DNA of 64,000 bases from Tricholomella constricta (GCA_013368375.1 JAACJP010000017.1:248001-312000), one strand, 5' to 3'. Positions 44,624 through 55,700 are shown, numbered from the stretch's first letter. Made by a program: numbers and translations. Notes: generated from the sequence alone by a model not told the origin.

Positions 44624-47002
44624 TCAATCCCGGGGTTTATCCGTGGTACGATAGCGGCGCAGCCGTCCATCAGTATCCCGGAGGTCTACCTTCGTGGCTT
44701 CGGTTGATACACCGTTGACCACAACTGTATTCGTCGCGAAATCAAGGATAACTCCATGCTTTCGCATAAACGGAGTACCGATAATCATATCATATCGGTC
44801 AAAGTTTGCTATATCGACATACAGCATTTCTTCAGATCCGTGTGTTTTAACTAACGCATCAGACCCAAAGTTCACTGTCGAGCGACTTCCAATCGTTCCC
44901 AATTGCAGCGTTATTGGCGCGTCCAACGGGAACACGCGCAATCCCGCTACCTGGGAAAACGCCGGGGTTACGCCCGTAGTTGTACTACCCGAGTCCCATA
45001 GCGTCCACGCGTCGTGTCCGCCTACATTGACATATGTGGCTAAACACTCCTTGTCGTCGCGCTTATGCACTGGGCGAGCCTGAGCTACTTTCGATGCGCG
45101 AAGATGTACTTTGCGCATCTTTATCTGGCGAGTTTCATCCAACGGTAATGCCGTTATCGCCCTCAGGACTTCAGTCTCGCTGTCTCGGGAGTAGTAGTCA
45201 TTATCATAGACATCGACCTCAATGAGTTCATCACTGTCGCTGTCTACCAACGACTCAGGTGGATTATCCGCTTCATTAGCAGAGGTATGTCCACTCTCGT
45301 CATCAGCCTCATTCTCCTGATCCATTTCTGAATCATCGTCCTCTTCATCAACTGCGGTCCGAGCGGCTCGTATCTGAGCACGCACAGGGTACGGTTTCTG
45401 TTTACATTCTCTCGAGTAATGACCTTTCTTTCCGCATTTGTAGCAGATGACATCTGCCGCTGGTGACGGATTCGGTGTCGGAGATGAATGCAGTTGGGGG
45501 CGTTCCAACTGTCTATTGGGTGGCGCACCCGAGTTCGGGTCAGGGCGTGCTTGCACTCCCACCTTTCCTCCTCGTCCACGCAGTGGCGTAGCCACCACTC
45601 TCGCGTGTAGTCCTCCTGCTAAGGCGGACTTGCGAATGAAAGTGGTACCGATTCGCCCACCTCCGCGGGGCCTCGAAGATGTTACTTCGGGATTCCGGCG
45701 CGAATGACGGCGTGAATTTCGAGCAAGGTAGTGCGCAGCTGTCTTAGAGGCAGACTCATACGCCTTCGCCTCGGAGACAAACTCATCGACTGTATTTATC
45801 TCAGGTGACAATCCACCTTCCTTAATTAGGGCGACGAGCATATCTTTGGGTATACCTTCCAGGAAGGTATCACGCACGGTGTATTCATCTGGGAACACAG
45901 CCATATTTTGTGCGTGGTCCATGAGCTCGTCATAAAACCCTTGAACTCCGATGCTCTCATTATAAGTAGCATCGTAGAAGTCCTCTCGTGCATCCTGCAT
46001 TGTTGACGGCTGTACAAAGCGATCATACAATCCAAGAATGACGTCTTCAAACGTCCAATGGCGTTGACGACGGTTTACATGAACGACGTGGCGCTGGTAC
46101 CATGTCTTAGCTTCTCCTCTGAGAAACTCTGGTACAACGAGCACGCGTTCACGGTCGCGTTCGTCGCCACCATACTGGCATGCGGCTAAATGAACGCACA
46201 CGTCCGTTAGCCACCTTTCAAGGTCGCTAAACTTGGTTCCTCCAGCGTATGGAGTTATAGTTTTGGACGCGTCTGATCGCCTCAATTTACTACCCTCGGG
46301 AAGTTGCAGGCGTGTACCGAGTTGTTCTTCTAGCAGCGCTTTCAAGCGTACATGCATAGAATCTCGGTGTTGTTCCACAGCTTCAGCGACTCCAGGGTTT
46401 CGGGAAGTCGACCGCACTTGCGGAGGCATCGAGAACCCACGCCCAGGGGTTTCACTTGGTCTACCTGGGTTTCGTGATATAGGGTTCACGACGCTCATTC
46501 CCCTACCGCGTCCACGAGCATTGGTAAAATGCGTACGAACTACGGGAGTCTCATGAGGAGGTCGATCTCTAGCAAATGTTTGCTGTTGATCACGTCCCTG
46601 CAGGTGCTCATTGTAGGGGGCACTCTGCACATTATTATCCTGTTCGTGAGGTTGTTCAATCGACTCGAAATAAATGCTCTTCATTTGGTCGACGGGCTGA
46701 CGTCCGATAAAGATCACTCCCTGGTCATCGTAAACCGAATGACCCTGTTGCTGCAAGTCTCGATCCCGCTCGCGCTGGAGGGCGACTCTGTCTGCCCACG
46801 AGTCTGCCATTGGGTATCGACGGGATGCATTCCCAGGGACTTGTATCACAGGCGGTGATGTCTCAGTTGTGAACCGTAGTGTTTGAGCAGGCACAGGCCT
46901 TTCCTCAATCGGTTTGACGCCGTCGTGTGTTTCATCCACACGATCCTCGATTTTTACAGGCGTGGTGAGCACAGGGCCGATGCTGTCGGCTGCTTGTGTC
47001 AT
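44624..47002 (-). CDS. Ty3-type Gag-protease
   Basis: 792 aa. A retrotransposon-gag domain lies near residues 255-390 ('LRGEAKTWYQRHVVHVN', 'VILGLYDRFVQPSTMQDARE', 'GVQGFYDELMDHAQ'). A CCHC zinc knuckle 'CYKCGKKGHYSREC' follows around 520, then an acidic linker. The aspartic protease is C-terminal: 'DAWTLWDSGSTTTGVTPAF' (catalytic DSG) and 'YDMIIGTPFMRKHGVILDF'. The ORF stops at UGA followed by CUC, and the downstream pol ORF is in the same frame. The ATG lies 12 bp after the stop of ORF0. Confidence 0.92.
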   Translation of the reverse strand: MTQAADSIGPVLTTPVKIEDRVDETHDGVKPIEERPVPAQTLRFTTETSPPVIQVPGNASRRYPMADSWADRVALQRERDRDLQQQGHSVYDDQGVIFIGRQPVDQMKSIYFESIEQPHEQDNNVQSAPYNEHLQGRDQQQTFARDRPPHETPVVRTHFTNARGRGRGMSVVNPISRNPGRPSETPGRGFSMPPQVRSTSRNPGVAEAVEQHRDSMHVRLKALLEEQLGTRLQLPEGSKLRRSDASKTITPYAGGTKFSDLERWLTDVCVHLAACQYGGDERDRERVLVVPEFLRGEAKTWYQRHVVHVNRRQRHWTFEDVILGLYDRFVQPSTMQDAREDFYDATYNESIGVQGFYDELMDHAQNMAVFPDEYTVRDTFLEGIPKDMLVALIKEGGLSPEINTVDEFVSEAKAYESASKTAAHYLARNSRRHSRRNPEVTSSRPRGGGRIGTTFIRKSALAGGLHARVVATPLRGRGGKVGVQARPDPNSGAPPNRQLERPQLHSSPTPNPSPAADVICYKCGKKGHYSRECKQKPYPVRAQIRAARTAVDEEDDDSEMDQENEADDESGHTSANEADNPPESLVDSDSDELIEVDVYDNDYYSRDSETEVLRAITALPLDETRQIKMRKVHLRASKVAQARPVHKRDDKECLATYVNVGGHDAWTLWDSGSTTTGVTPAFSQVAGLRVFPLDAPITLQLGTIGSRSTVNFGSDALVKTHGSEEMLYVDIANFDRYDMIIGTPFMRKHGVILDFATNTVVVNGVSTEATKVDLRDTDGRLRRYRTTDKPRD

Positions 47003-47014
47003 TCCTACTGTTGC

Positions 47015-47767
47015 TTACGGAGCTTTCGGTGTCGAAGACCTCGATGCTTCCAAGACAGTGGCCATAGAATAGTTATCTATTTCGAAGCGAATGCCTTTGA
47101 TAACTAGCTTTACAAATTCGATACTGTTCGTATCAGGCTCCGTGTCCATGATCGCACAGTGTACGTAGGCGGAGCCTAGCGCGTTCTCATTCATCTGAGT
47201 ACGTCGACTAGCGTCTGGGACCATCGACTGGTATTCTGACCAGTAGAGGTGCACCTGATGCTTGAGGAGGGGCGAGAACCTGAAGATGTTCAGGGTCCCG
47301 TTGTCCGATTCTGCCGTCGAGCTGACAGGCGATAACGCCCGTCGTCGAAGGTACGCACTCGTAACCGACTGGTTATCCGTGTTGGCGTGTACCGGGGCTT
47401 GTACCGAAGACTGTGGCACAGCAGTGGGGGCCGGGGAGGCGGCGTACGCGGCGTACGCTTGTTGCAGAGCCAATCGTACGGGGCCATCGTCCGATGCATG
47501 TCTAAGACTCGCATCTTCAGCAGTTTCGACCCCCAGAGTGCCTAACCTTGCGGCTGGGCGCTCTGTGGCGTGCATTGATAGTAGCTCCAGGCTACTTACC
47601 GCTGTTGGTCCCTCTGCTGCTGCTACACCTTGCCCGACTTCGTCCAAACGACGTTGAGGCGGCACATAGGCTATAGGAGGTCGCGGTACTGGCGGATCGA
47701 CGATAGATTGTATCGTTGGTGTGTTTTCAGCGCTGGTAGCGCTCGGTGGCGCTCGATTTGGATCCAT
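47015..47767 (-). CDS. ORF0 upstream of gag, unrecognised
   Basis: 250 aa, starting ~115 bp inside the 5' LTR boundary. The N-terminal 150 residues are Pro/Ala/Thr-rich and probably disordered; the C-terminal ~80 residues ('HLYWSEYQSMVPDASRR', 'TNSIEFVKLVIKGIRFEIDN') look folded. It ends 12 nt before the Gag ATG, suggesting re-initiation or a separate message. I do not recognise the family. Confidence 0.6.
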   Translation of the reverse strand: MDPNRAPPSATSAENTPTIQSIVDPPVPRPPIAYVPPQRRLDEVGQGVAAAEGPTAVSSLELLSMHATERPAARLGTLGVETAEDASLRHASDDGPVRLALQQAYAAYAASPAPTAVPQSSVQAPVHANTDNQSVTSAYLRRRALSPVSSTAESDNGTLNIFRFSPLLKHQVHLYWSEYQSMVPDASRRTQMNENALGSAYVHCAIMDTEPDTNSIEFVKLVIKGIRFEIDNYSMATVLEASRSSTPKAP

Positions 47768-47881
47768 CGCAGATAGATCTTCGTTTCAGGGTTGTGGTGA
47801 TGGTGATGGCGCTGATAAGCGAGTCGACGTCGAAGATAGAGAGCAGTTAAGCAGATAGCAAAGCTGGGTAGCTTAAAAAAG

Positions 47882-48115
47882 TGTAACGGTTGTACGGGGT
47901 TGGGGGATCCTTGCGAGACACCAGACACGTTAAGCTAGACCAATCTGTGGGATTCTGCTAAGTACGTGTACAGGGTGAAGGTGCAAAGGATTATCTAAGC
48001 ATAAACTGTACAGGACATTTATATACACATAACAAAGATGGTCGTGCATTACCAGAAGGTAATGCCAAACAGGTCGCGTCTCAATATAGACGTATTGTAA
48101 CACGCCGTCGTTACA
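47882..48115 (-). repeat. 5' LTR of the Ty3-type element
   Basis: 234 bp, TGTAAC...GTTACA, next to TSD TCCAC at 48116-48120. It differs from the 3' LTR by one extra G in a G-run and two substitutions. Confidence 0.93.
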
Positions 48116-48691
48116 TCCACCGAGGCAGCCGATGCCACTGTAATCGTAGGTGATTCACGAAGCTTCCCTGTGCGCACAGTGTTGTCCTCAGGTTCGTCGT
48201 CGTCACTGAAATCAGCAGGGATACTGTTGAGTATTTCGGGGCTTTGAGTATCCTTTTCCTGACTGTAGCTGTGATCGTCCAACTCATCCATTGTATAGAG
48301 CTCCGAACTGCCCATGAGGTCCTCGATGCGAAAGGTATGCTGAAAATGCTCAGGAGGAGTGCATGGAAGTGTTGGTTTCTCGGGGGAAAGGATCTGGAAG
48401 GAGCTAGTACCTGGGTATGCAGTTTCTTGCATCTTGACATCTGTTGACTTGGACTGCATAGGGGAGACTGCAGCCATGGACTGCTTATATATGGACTTCA
48501 CAGAGTGGGGTGTGGCTGGAGGGGGTGGTTTTGCAATCTGTGCACTGGTGAGCACTTCATTGCAACAACATGACTGTGCTCACATTTTCTTTCCCAGTTC
48601 TCTCATCTACTCGGGCCTTTTTGGGCATGCCCTGGCCATCTCCTTTCAGGTTCTCGAGGAGGTTCAGAACATATTTGCGTTTGCGACCCAT
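48116..48691 (-). pseudogene. DDE transposase, 5' part
   Basis: Exon 1 (48691-48584) starts MGRKRKYVLNLLENLK, with a basic nuclear-type N-terminus. After a 46-bp intron, exon 2 (48537-48116) encodes a Ser/Pro/Glu-rich disordered segment up to 'ASAASV', where the LTR retrotransposon interrupts an Asp codon. Phase shows direct continuity with 37558 once the element and one TCCAC copy are removed. Confidence 0.8.
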
Positions 48692-48968
48692 TTTTCGTGA
48701 CAGAGGAAGGAGATGTGTGTTCCCAAGGGCTCGAGAGGGGGGAGATCCCTGCAATCATTGCCTTGGATATTGTACTTTCACACCACAATATATTTTTGAT
48801 CTAGAGGTTTCTACAATGCCCTGAGTTCATTTCAAATTTACTGTTGGGAGCTGATTTTGTCAAGAGTTGTTGGGGAACCTGCGATGCGCGTTTCGTGCGC
48901 GTTCTCGTCGCGTTCGAACTCGCGATTGATGGGCACTTGACGCATTTGGACATGTCACATCCTGCACG

Positions 48969-49000
48969 TGACGTTAGCGGGATATGAGTGTCGTCTACCT
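48969..49000 (-). repeat. Right terminal inverted repeat of the DDE transposon
   Basis: 32 bp inverted match to 35435-35466, next to TA at 49001-49002. Confidence 0.85.
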
Positions 49001-49002
49001 TA

Positions 49003-49086
49003 GGGCGCAAGCACAACGCGCTCATATCACGTGGCGTGACAAGGCTGTGACCAGGGCAAAAGACGCGTTGTTTAATGGGTTTTCCC
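49003..49086 (+). repeat. Left terminal inverted repeat of the large element
   Basis: GGGCGCAAGCACAACGCGCT... to GGGTTTTCCC; with AGATA at 35430-35434 it makes the 89-bp repeat that recurs inverted at 58400-58488. Confidence 0.85.
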
Positions 49087-50260
49087 ATCATTGCACTGGG
49101 TATAATTACAAAGCAAGATGGGAAAAAGAACGAAAACTAAAAAATAAAAGGAAGATTCAGAAGAACCTCTGGGAGTGCCGGTGCTCGTCTCTAACACAAT
49201 TAGGGAGCCATAAGCCTAGAGCCCAGTCAATTATCTACGTGATAAAGGCAGAGTCGATTACAATTGTAATACATGTACACTTTTTGCGATTGTCAACCCC
49301 TCGACATCCAGAGAACTGCTTACATTTTTTTTTTCATTTCCGACAAAGAAGACCAGAAGGTCTGCAATAGCACTACAGCCAGAGTTTCGTTGGTTGTGTT
49401 GGGCAGGACTTGAGTGATGCGCTGCCCGTGAATTGAGCGTTGGTCGGGACTCGATAATTGGCATTTTTGCACGGTGGCAGATAACTTTTTTTACAAGTTC
49501 TTTTTTGTCTCGCCTTCCACACCACATTTCATCATTCTGAAGAGACAATTTCACTCAAAATCACATTACATTTGTGCTAAGCTGTGAAAATGGCATCTAC
49601 ACTGAGCATTATTCACAAGGGATGCCGAAACATGTCGATTGTCGTTGTCACCGGCAATTTCCGGGCAGATACTGGCAGATAACTGCCCAGTGCAACCATG
49701 TATAAACCGTTTAATGAGAGATCTTATCATTGTCCGCATAGCGGTAGCTACATTATGAAATATCAGCCTTCTCTAAGTCGTTCATCAGTGATTCTGGCAA
49801 CACCCTATGACCATGATACTTCTTTCCTGCCCATGCTGCCTGTTTCCCGTTCAATCCCTTATGATATGCACATGAACCTTCGAGAGCGATGTTGATGGTT
49901 CAATGTTCTCATCCGCGTAAAGCCCGTCTGGGGATACCTGAATGTACATCTGAGCTCGTGAGTCCAATCCCTGACAGTCTCTATGGCCCACTGACATTCT
50001 CTTTGTCCGCTTCCGACTTCCCGCCCTTCTTAAATTTCGCCTTCAGAGTTTTCTTCCTGTTTGGTATAGCCCATTTCCCAAGGTTCTTTAGGTTCCCTAA
50101 AGCCCTTTTAGGCATGTCGTGTAGTGTAGGACGCGTCGAATACAATAGCGAGTTCACGATTATTGAGATGAATACCAAAATATATGTGTATTTTGCTAAT
50201 GGCCTCGAAAAATGTGACCAAATCAAAAATCCAACCCCGCAGACCTTTCCTAATCTACTA
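49087..50260. repeat. Left arm of a 1,174-bp palindrome
   Basis: Pairs inverted with 50391-51564; both arms are 1,174 bp and only about three mismatches were noticed. The arm contains sequence like the 3' end of the exonuclease gene (a GTCAACCCCTCGACA block at ~49293, also near 52754) joined to sequence like its 5' flank (GGCAGATAAC, CCCAGTGCAACCATG at ~49686). It therefore looks like an internally deleted copy. Confidence 0.9.
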
Positions 50261-50390
50261 AGATAGGGCACAAGCACAACGCGCTCATATCACGTGATTT
50301 TGCGTGACATTTTGACAGATTTCACCAAAATCCTAATGACATTAGCTATTGCGCAAAATCAGTCAATTGCGTCCCAAGGAGTCCTAGATA
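50261..50390. mobile_element. 130-bp miniature element, copy 2, at palindrome centre
   Basis: Same unit as 35298-35427. Its flanking TA copies (50259-50260 and 50391-50392) are the central dinucleotide of the palindrome. Confidence 0.8.
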
Positions 50391-51564
50391 TAGTAGATTA
50401 GGAAAGGTCTGCGGGGTTGGATTTTTGATTTGGTCACATTTTTCGAGGCCATTAGCAAAATACACATATATTTTGGTATTCATCTCAATAATCGTGAACT
50501 CGCTATTGTATTCGACGCATCCTACACTACACGACATGCCTAAAAGGGCTTTAGGGAACCTAAAGAACCTTGGGAAATGGGCTATACCAAACAGGAAGAA
50601 AACTCTGAAGGCGAAATTTAAGAAGGGCGGGAAGTCGGAAGCGGACAAAGAGAATGTCAGTGGGCCATAGAGACTGTCAGGGATTGGACTCACGAGCTCA
50701 GATGTACATTCAGGTATCCCCAGACGGGCTTTACGCGGATGAGAACATTGAACCATCAACATCGCTCTCGAAGGTTCATGTGCATATCATAAGGGATTGA
50801 ACGGGAAACAGGCAGCATGGGCAGGAAAGAAGTATCATGGTCATAGGGTGTTGCCAGAATCACTGATGAACGACTTAGAGAAGGCTGATATTTCATAATG
50901 TAGCTACCGCTATGCGGACAATGATAAGATCTCTCATTAAACGGTTTATACATGGTTGCACTGGGCAGTTATCTGCCAGTATCTGCCCGGAAATTGCCGG
51001 TGACAACGACAATCGACATGTTTCGGCATCCCTTGTGAATAATGCTCAGTGTAGATGCCATTTTCACAGCTTAGCACAAATGTAATGTGATTTTGAGTGA
51101 AATTGTCTCTTCAGAATGATGAAATGTGGTGTGGAAGGCGAGACAAAAAAGAACTTGTAAAAAAAGTTATCTGCCACCGTGCAAAAATGCCAATTATCGA
51201 GTCCCGACCAACGCTCAATTCACGGGCAGCGCATCACTCAAGTCCTGCCCAACACAACCAACGAAACTCTGGCTGTAGTGCTATTGCAGACCTTCTGGTC
51301 TTCTTTGTCGGAAATGAAAAAAAAAATGTAAGCAGTTCTCTGGATGTCGAGGGGTTGACAATGGCAAAAAGTGTACATGTATTACAATTGTAATCGACTC
51401 TGCCTTTATCACGTAGATAATTGACTGGGCTCTAGGCTTATGGCTCCCAAATTGTGTTAGAGACGAGCACCGGCACTCCCAGAGGTTCTTCTGAATCTTC
51501 CTTTTATTTTTTAGTTTTCGTTCTTTTTCCCATCTTGCTTTGTAATTATACCCAGTGCAATGAT
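50391..51564. repeat. Right arm of the 1,174-bp palindrome
   Basis: Inverted copy of 49087-50260, ending CCCAGTGCAATGAT. Identical short open frames appear on opposite strands of the two arms; they follow from the symmetry and have no domain support. Confidence 0.9.
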
Positions 51565-52530
51565 TGGAGGTGGGCAATGCCTGCAAAATCCGCGTAATGT
51601 TTGTCCTTATTTGATTGTAAAGCCACCCACTGTAAAGTAAGCCTCCATGCGCCGACAACTTTCAGGTCTTTCCACATCACGTTGAAAAAATTCTGAAGAG
51701 AGGAAATGCCTTGCCGTACCTTTATCTTTCATTTGTCCAGTGGAATCTTTTATATCTCAAATACTGACCAATATGTGTAATGTATGTCATTCAATTTTTG
51801 GAACCAACACAATTCTGCTGGACATTTTATTGTTCTTGTTGAGTACTTCAATGTTTGCAATTTGAGTCGGCACGGAGTGATGCAGGTGGGCTGATTCTGT
51901 TGACCCAGGAATCGGCATAATTTGACGCGTCGCGTGTGTGACAGGTGTGTGACATCTCGTGTTGGGCAACAAGCGCGCGACAAGAAAGTTCGTGTAATAG
52001 GTGTCGTTAAAGTGTTTAACATGATTTCTTCCCTTTGATCTTACATATAGCTTTCAGCGTGACTTAGGGGGCCAAATATGCGAAGAAGACCAAGATCAGC
52101 AGCCCAGAAGCTCCAGCTCAACTCAGTTCAGCACAACCAGGCCAACAAGGAAAACATCCTCGCTACCCCGACAAAATCAACGTCAAATCGTCGTCACTCC
52201 TCGATGATCAGCTTGATCAACTGCTCCAGCTCGGGGACCTCGAGATCCCTAAATCCAGGTCGGGTCGCGGCAAGAAGAAACTTCTAGAAGCTGCATTTGA
52301 GCGGCACATTGAAAATGCAGCTCACGTCTAAACGAAGCGGTTCATATGCTACAGCCATGACGGAGGATTGGTATGACGAAGAAGAGAAGGAGTTTGAAGA
52401 TATAGGGTGATAATATCGGTGAGTGAGCGATTCACGCAAGATTGGTCAAGATTTTGGTGGCTGTCCGCTGACTAAGGGTTACGCAACTTGTATAGGCATT
52501 GCCCACCTCCACAATGATGGGAAAACGGTT
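51565..52530 (+). other. Element interior with ORF remnant
   Basis: About 970 bp between the palindrome and the exonuclease gene. Around 52078-52330 a short basic coding-like stretch appears ('RRRPRSAAQKLQLNSVQHNQ', then in another frame 'LDDQLDQLLQLGDLEIPKSR' and 'GRGKKKLLEAAFERHIENAA'), resembling the disordered N-terminus of a transposon protein but frameshifted and lacking downstream parts. At ~52513-52543 a 31-bp perfect palindrome surrounds GGGAAAACGGTTTTCCC. Confidence 0.4.
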
Positions 52531-52704
52531 TTCCCATCATTGCACTGGGTAATATTACAAAGCGAAGAGAGAAAAAGAAAGAAAAAGAAAGAAAACAAGG
52601 AAAGTTGCTGCGACCACTCAGTACGACCACTCACTCATCGATACATCTCTCGGACTGAGCTGTGACGACAAATTATGAATTTTGAATAAAGAGCATTAAG
52701 TAAA

Positions 52705-55700
52705 TCATGTAGAAACAGAGAGTACGGCAACCCATGTGCATTTCTTGCCTTTGTCAACCCCTCGACACCCGCTGAACTGCCCGCACTTTTTACATGGCAC
52801 CAGGCAAATTTGAGGACAGTTCAAGATGTCGTTGTTGCCGCGGCAATCTTCCTCACCACACCGGCGGCATCGACGGATTTTCCTCTTGCGGCTTGACGGT
52901 GATACAACACGGCGCCGCTTCAGCGACCCACTGCTACTTTCCGCTGGCATTATCCTAACAATATAGTGAGTAGATTTATTTGAAAATGACTGATACTACT
53001 CACGGCAGATGAAATCTGACCGAAGACACATCCTCCAGCCCTATCAGTGACGGTGTAGAAGTTCCGGAGGATTCGACAGACTCGACAGTCGGCGCTGACA
53101 TGTCCCGCCTGACTTGAAGATGAACATGCGGCTCTAGATGGGGTGAATGTGGACTCGGAGGGGGAGGGGGAGACGGGAGATGAATGACAGGATGGGACTG
53201 AGCAAGACTGACGGTAAGAGAAGCTGACACGGGCTCATCTCCTGTTGGATCAATGTCGAGAACACCCTGTGAAGGTTGTGTAGATGTTGCTGTAGTTGTG
53301 ATGAAGGATGGAAAGGGAATATCGGGAGCTGCGAAGACGTTGCGTGTCTTGTCTATGACACTGATCTTGTTAGTGATGAGCTCCTTAGATGCACGAATAT
53401 TGGTCGATTTATCCCAGGTCTTCGCATAGGCCATGAGAACGTCTGTCGTAACATAAAATCGAGACTTCCCATCAGCAGTTTGATTCCACTCTCGGGCAAA
53501 TAATTCATAGTTGATTCGACTTTTCCCGTTGGCGCTCGCTAGTGCAGCAAAGTGGCGTACTTGGGAAAAGAAGTATTTACGAGCCTCGGGGGTTGTAGGA
53601 GGAAGAGCTGGAAGGGCGAGGCCTTGTCGTTGCCGGAGCCAGTGGTCGCTGGAGCTGAGTTTATTGAATTTGGTTGTCGCCTCCTCGGTATAAGAATCCA
53701 TTGAAAGACGAATTCGAAGAGCCTCTGAAATACAAAATGATCAAGTCAGAAAAAAATAATTGACGAAGGAATATGAGACGACCTGGGACAGGACAAATTC
53801 CAAACTGCTCCGTGGTTTTTTCATACAGATCTCCATTGATCCATTGAGCATATGCATCTGCTCCATCTACAATGTCAGACAGGTAGTTTAGTAGAAAAGA
53901 TGTGCGATTAATAAGACCCAGAGAATGGTGGTAGTCCCAGTCAACACCGTACAGGTGCTTTGCAAATGCCTGGAAAGTACTGTCAATTTACAAGGGCCCA
54001 ACACCTGAGAAGACGATGAATACCTGAAGATTATACCAGGTGCGATGATCAGTTAGACAATTGACCGTAAGACGAGGACCGGCTAAATGGGTCTCAATAT
54101 TATTAATGCATATATCGATGAATGGAATAGATTTGACTGACCGTGAAGAGCCCCGAATTTACGATAGATATCACCATGTGGACCGCCTTCAACATTATTG
54201 GTGCCCCGAAGGCATTTCCACTTCTGAAGCCCATACTTATCCAACCCGGCCCTTTGGTACATCGAAATTCCTTCGATGTCGGAAAAATAACCTTGTCGTG
54301 CAAGGTCCAAAACTGCGTTAGCCTTCTTCCAAGCCACTTTATTGAAAAGTGGTTGCTTTGAGCTTGCATCGATAGCATTTCCAAATGTATTGAAAACATG
54401 TTGAATGGCGGGAACGAGGATGGTTGGTGAAGGTACATGACGTGGAGTTCTTTCAGCAATCCAGCGGGGATTGCGTAAAAGCATCTGTTCAAATGACAGA
54501 TCAAAGACACGGCGACACGTCTGATCGACAGTTACTTGACTTGCTGGATCCCATCGCATTATATGGTCGCGTAGAGCACGGAGAAATACTGGTCGGACTC
54601 CATGGTTAACCGACGTAGGAATCATTTGAAAGGCATGAAACAGATCTTTTTTTATCCTCGTGAACTCTTCACGCATTGCTGGTTCTGGAGCGTTGACGAG
54701 TTTTTGTAAAATTGCAACGGGATCCAAATCTAAGAACTCAGATTCAGGTGTGGAGTCCCGTTGTCGCTTCTTGCCTTGATAGCCTCTCATTGAGCATTGC
54801 TTGGATTGAGTGGTATAATTGAAGTACTTACCTCTTGCCTTCTCAGCACTCTGAAAATGAGCTTCGAGGATATCTAACTCGACGGAATCTGTATCCTCGG
54901 GCTCCGAAAATGACAGGCAATCTTCGATGGCCTCTTCATCAAGAGCATGACTTTCGGGCTCCTGAGAAGACTCTTGAAGCAAAATAGGGTCTATGAAGAC
55001 CGTATTATGGTCAACAGGTGGTGAATGAGAGATACTTGATGAAGATAGTGGTTGAGTCATGGTTACGACCTGATCAACACGTACTGTCAGGCATAGAATC
55101 CCCGAGAGCAAGAAAGATAAACGTACATTATGGTTACGACAGTCGAATGACAGTAATGAAAGTGGTACAACCATTTGGAAGACAGAGGACGATGAAGCCG
55201 CTTGAAGCTGGCCGAGAGTCAGACAGCCAGGCTTTGTTGAAGATTGACTAGATCGAGGAAGAAGATGAAGGATTGCAGCCGCAGAGGGGTTGAGAAGGGT
55301 GTGAATGTCGACAACAAGCCGGCTTTTGCTTGGAATCTTCACTCTCACACCACCGAGAGACGTTGGCTGTACAGCAGAAATCACTCTGTATGCTACGACG
55401 TCGCCCCCTTCCTGTAACGCCAGCTCAATTCCAGTCCCGGGAGCAGAATCATGTTTGACTTGCAAGCTCCATCACTTTCTCGAAGACTGTGCGCGTCGCA
55501 TACACATCCAAAGCAGCATATTGGATATGGCCAGGTGGGAGTTGCTTAGCCTCCCATTCTTCGCTCTTCCTTACAGTTCCATCCTTCGGCAGATACATCT
55601 TCAAAGCCTTCTCAACAAGAATATCAAGCGAGGCTGGCGCACCACGAACAACAAGCCCACGTTGGATACAGTACTCCTTCAGATCAATGATACTGAACGA

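Larger units (their letters stand above)
37564..48115 (-). mobile_element. Ty3/gypsy LTR retrotransposon, chromovirus type
   Basis: A 10,552-bp element with 233/234-bp LTRs, 5-bp target duplication TCCAC (37559-37563 and 48116-48120), polypurine tract, and five minus-strand ORFs in the order ORF0, Gag-protease, Pol with C-terminal chromodomain, and two downstream ORFs that are really one. LTRs are ~99% identical, so insertion is young. It landed inside exon 2 of a DDE transposase gene, splitting an Asp codon. Confidence 0.95.
35435..49000 (-). mobile_element. Tc1/mariner-like DDE transposon (interrupted)
   Basis: Terminal inverted repeats match for 32 bp (AGGTAGACGACACTCATATC... at 35435 and inverted ending at 49000). 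TA dinucleotides flank both ends (35433-35434, 49001-49002), the target duplication of the IS630-Tc1-mariner superfamily. Without the nested LTR retrotransposon it is ~3.0 kb and encodes one transposase. It is inserted five bases into the terminal repeat of the larger element. Confidence 0.85.

Noticed and set aside
49889..50762. Two identical 125-138 codon ORFs on opposite strands
   Set aside because: They are mirror images caused by the palindrome; no domain or codon evidence that either is translated.
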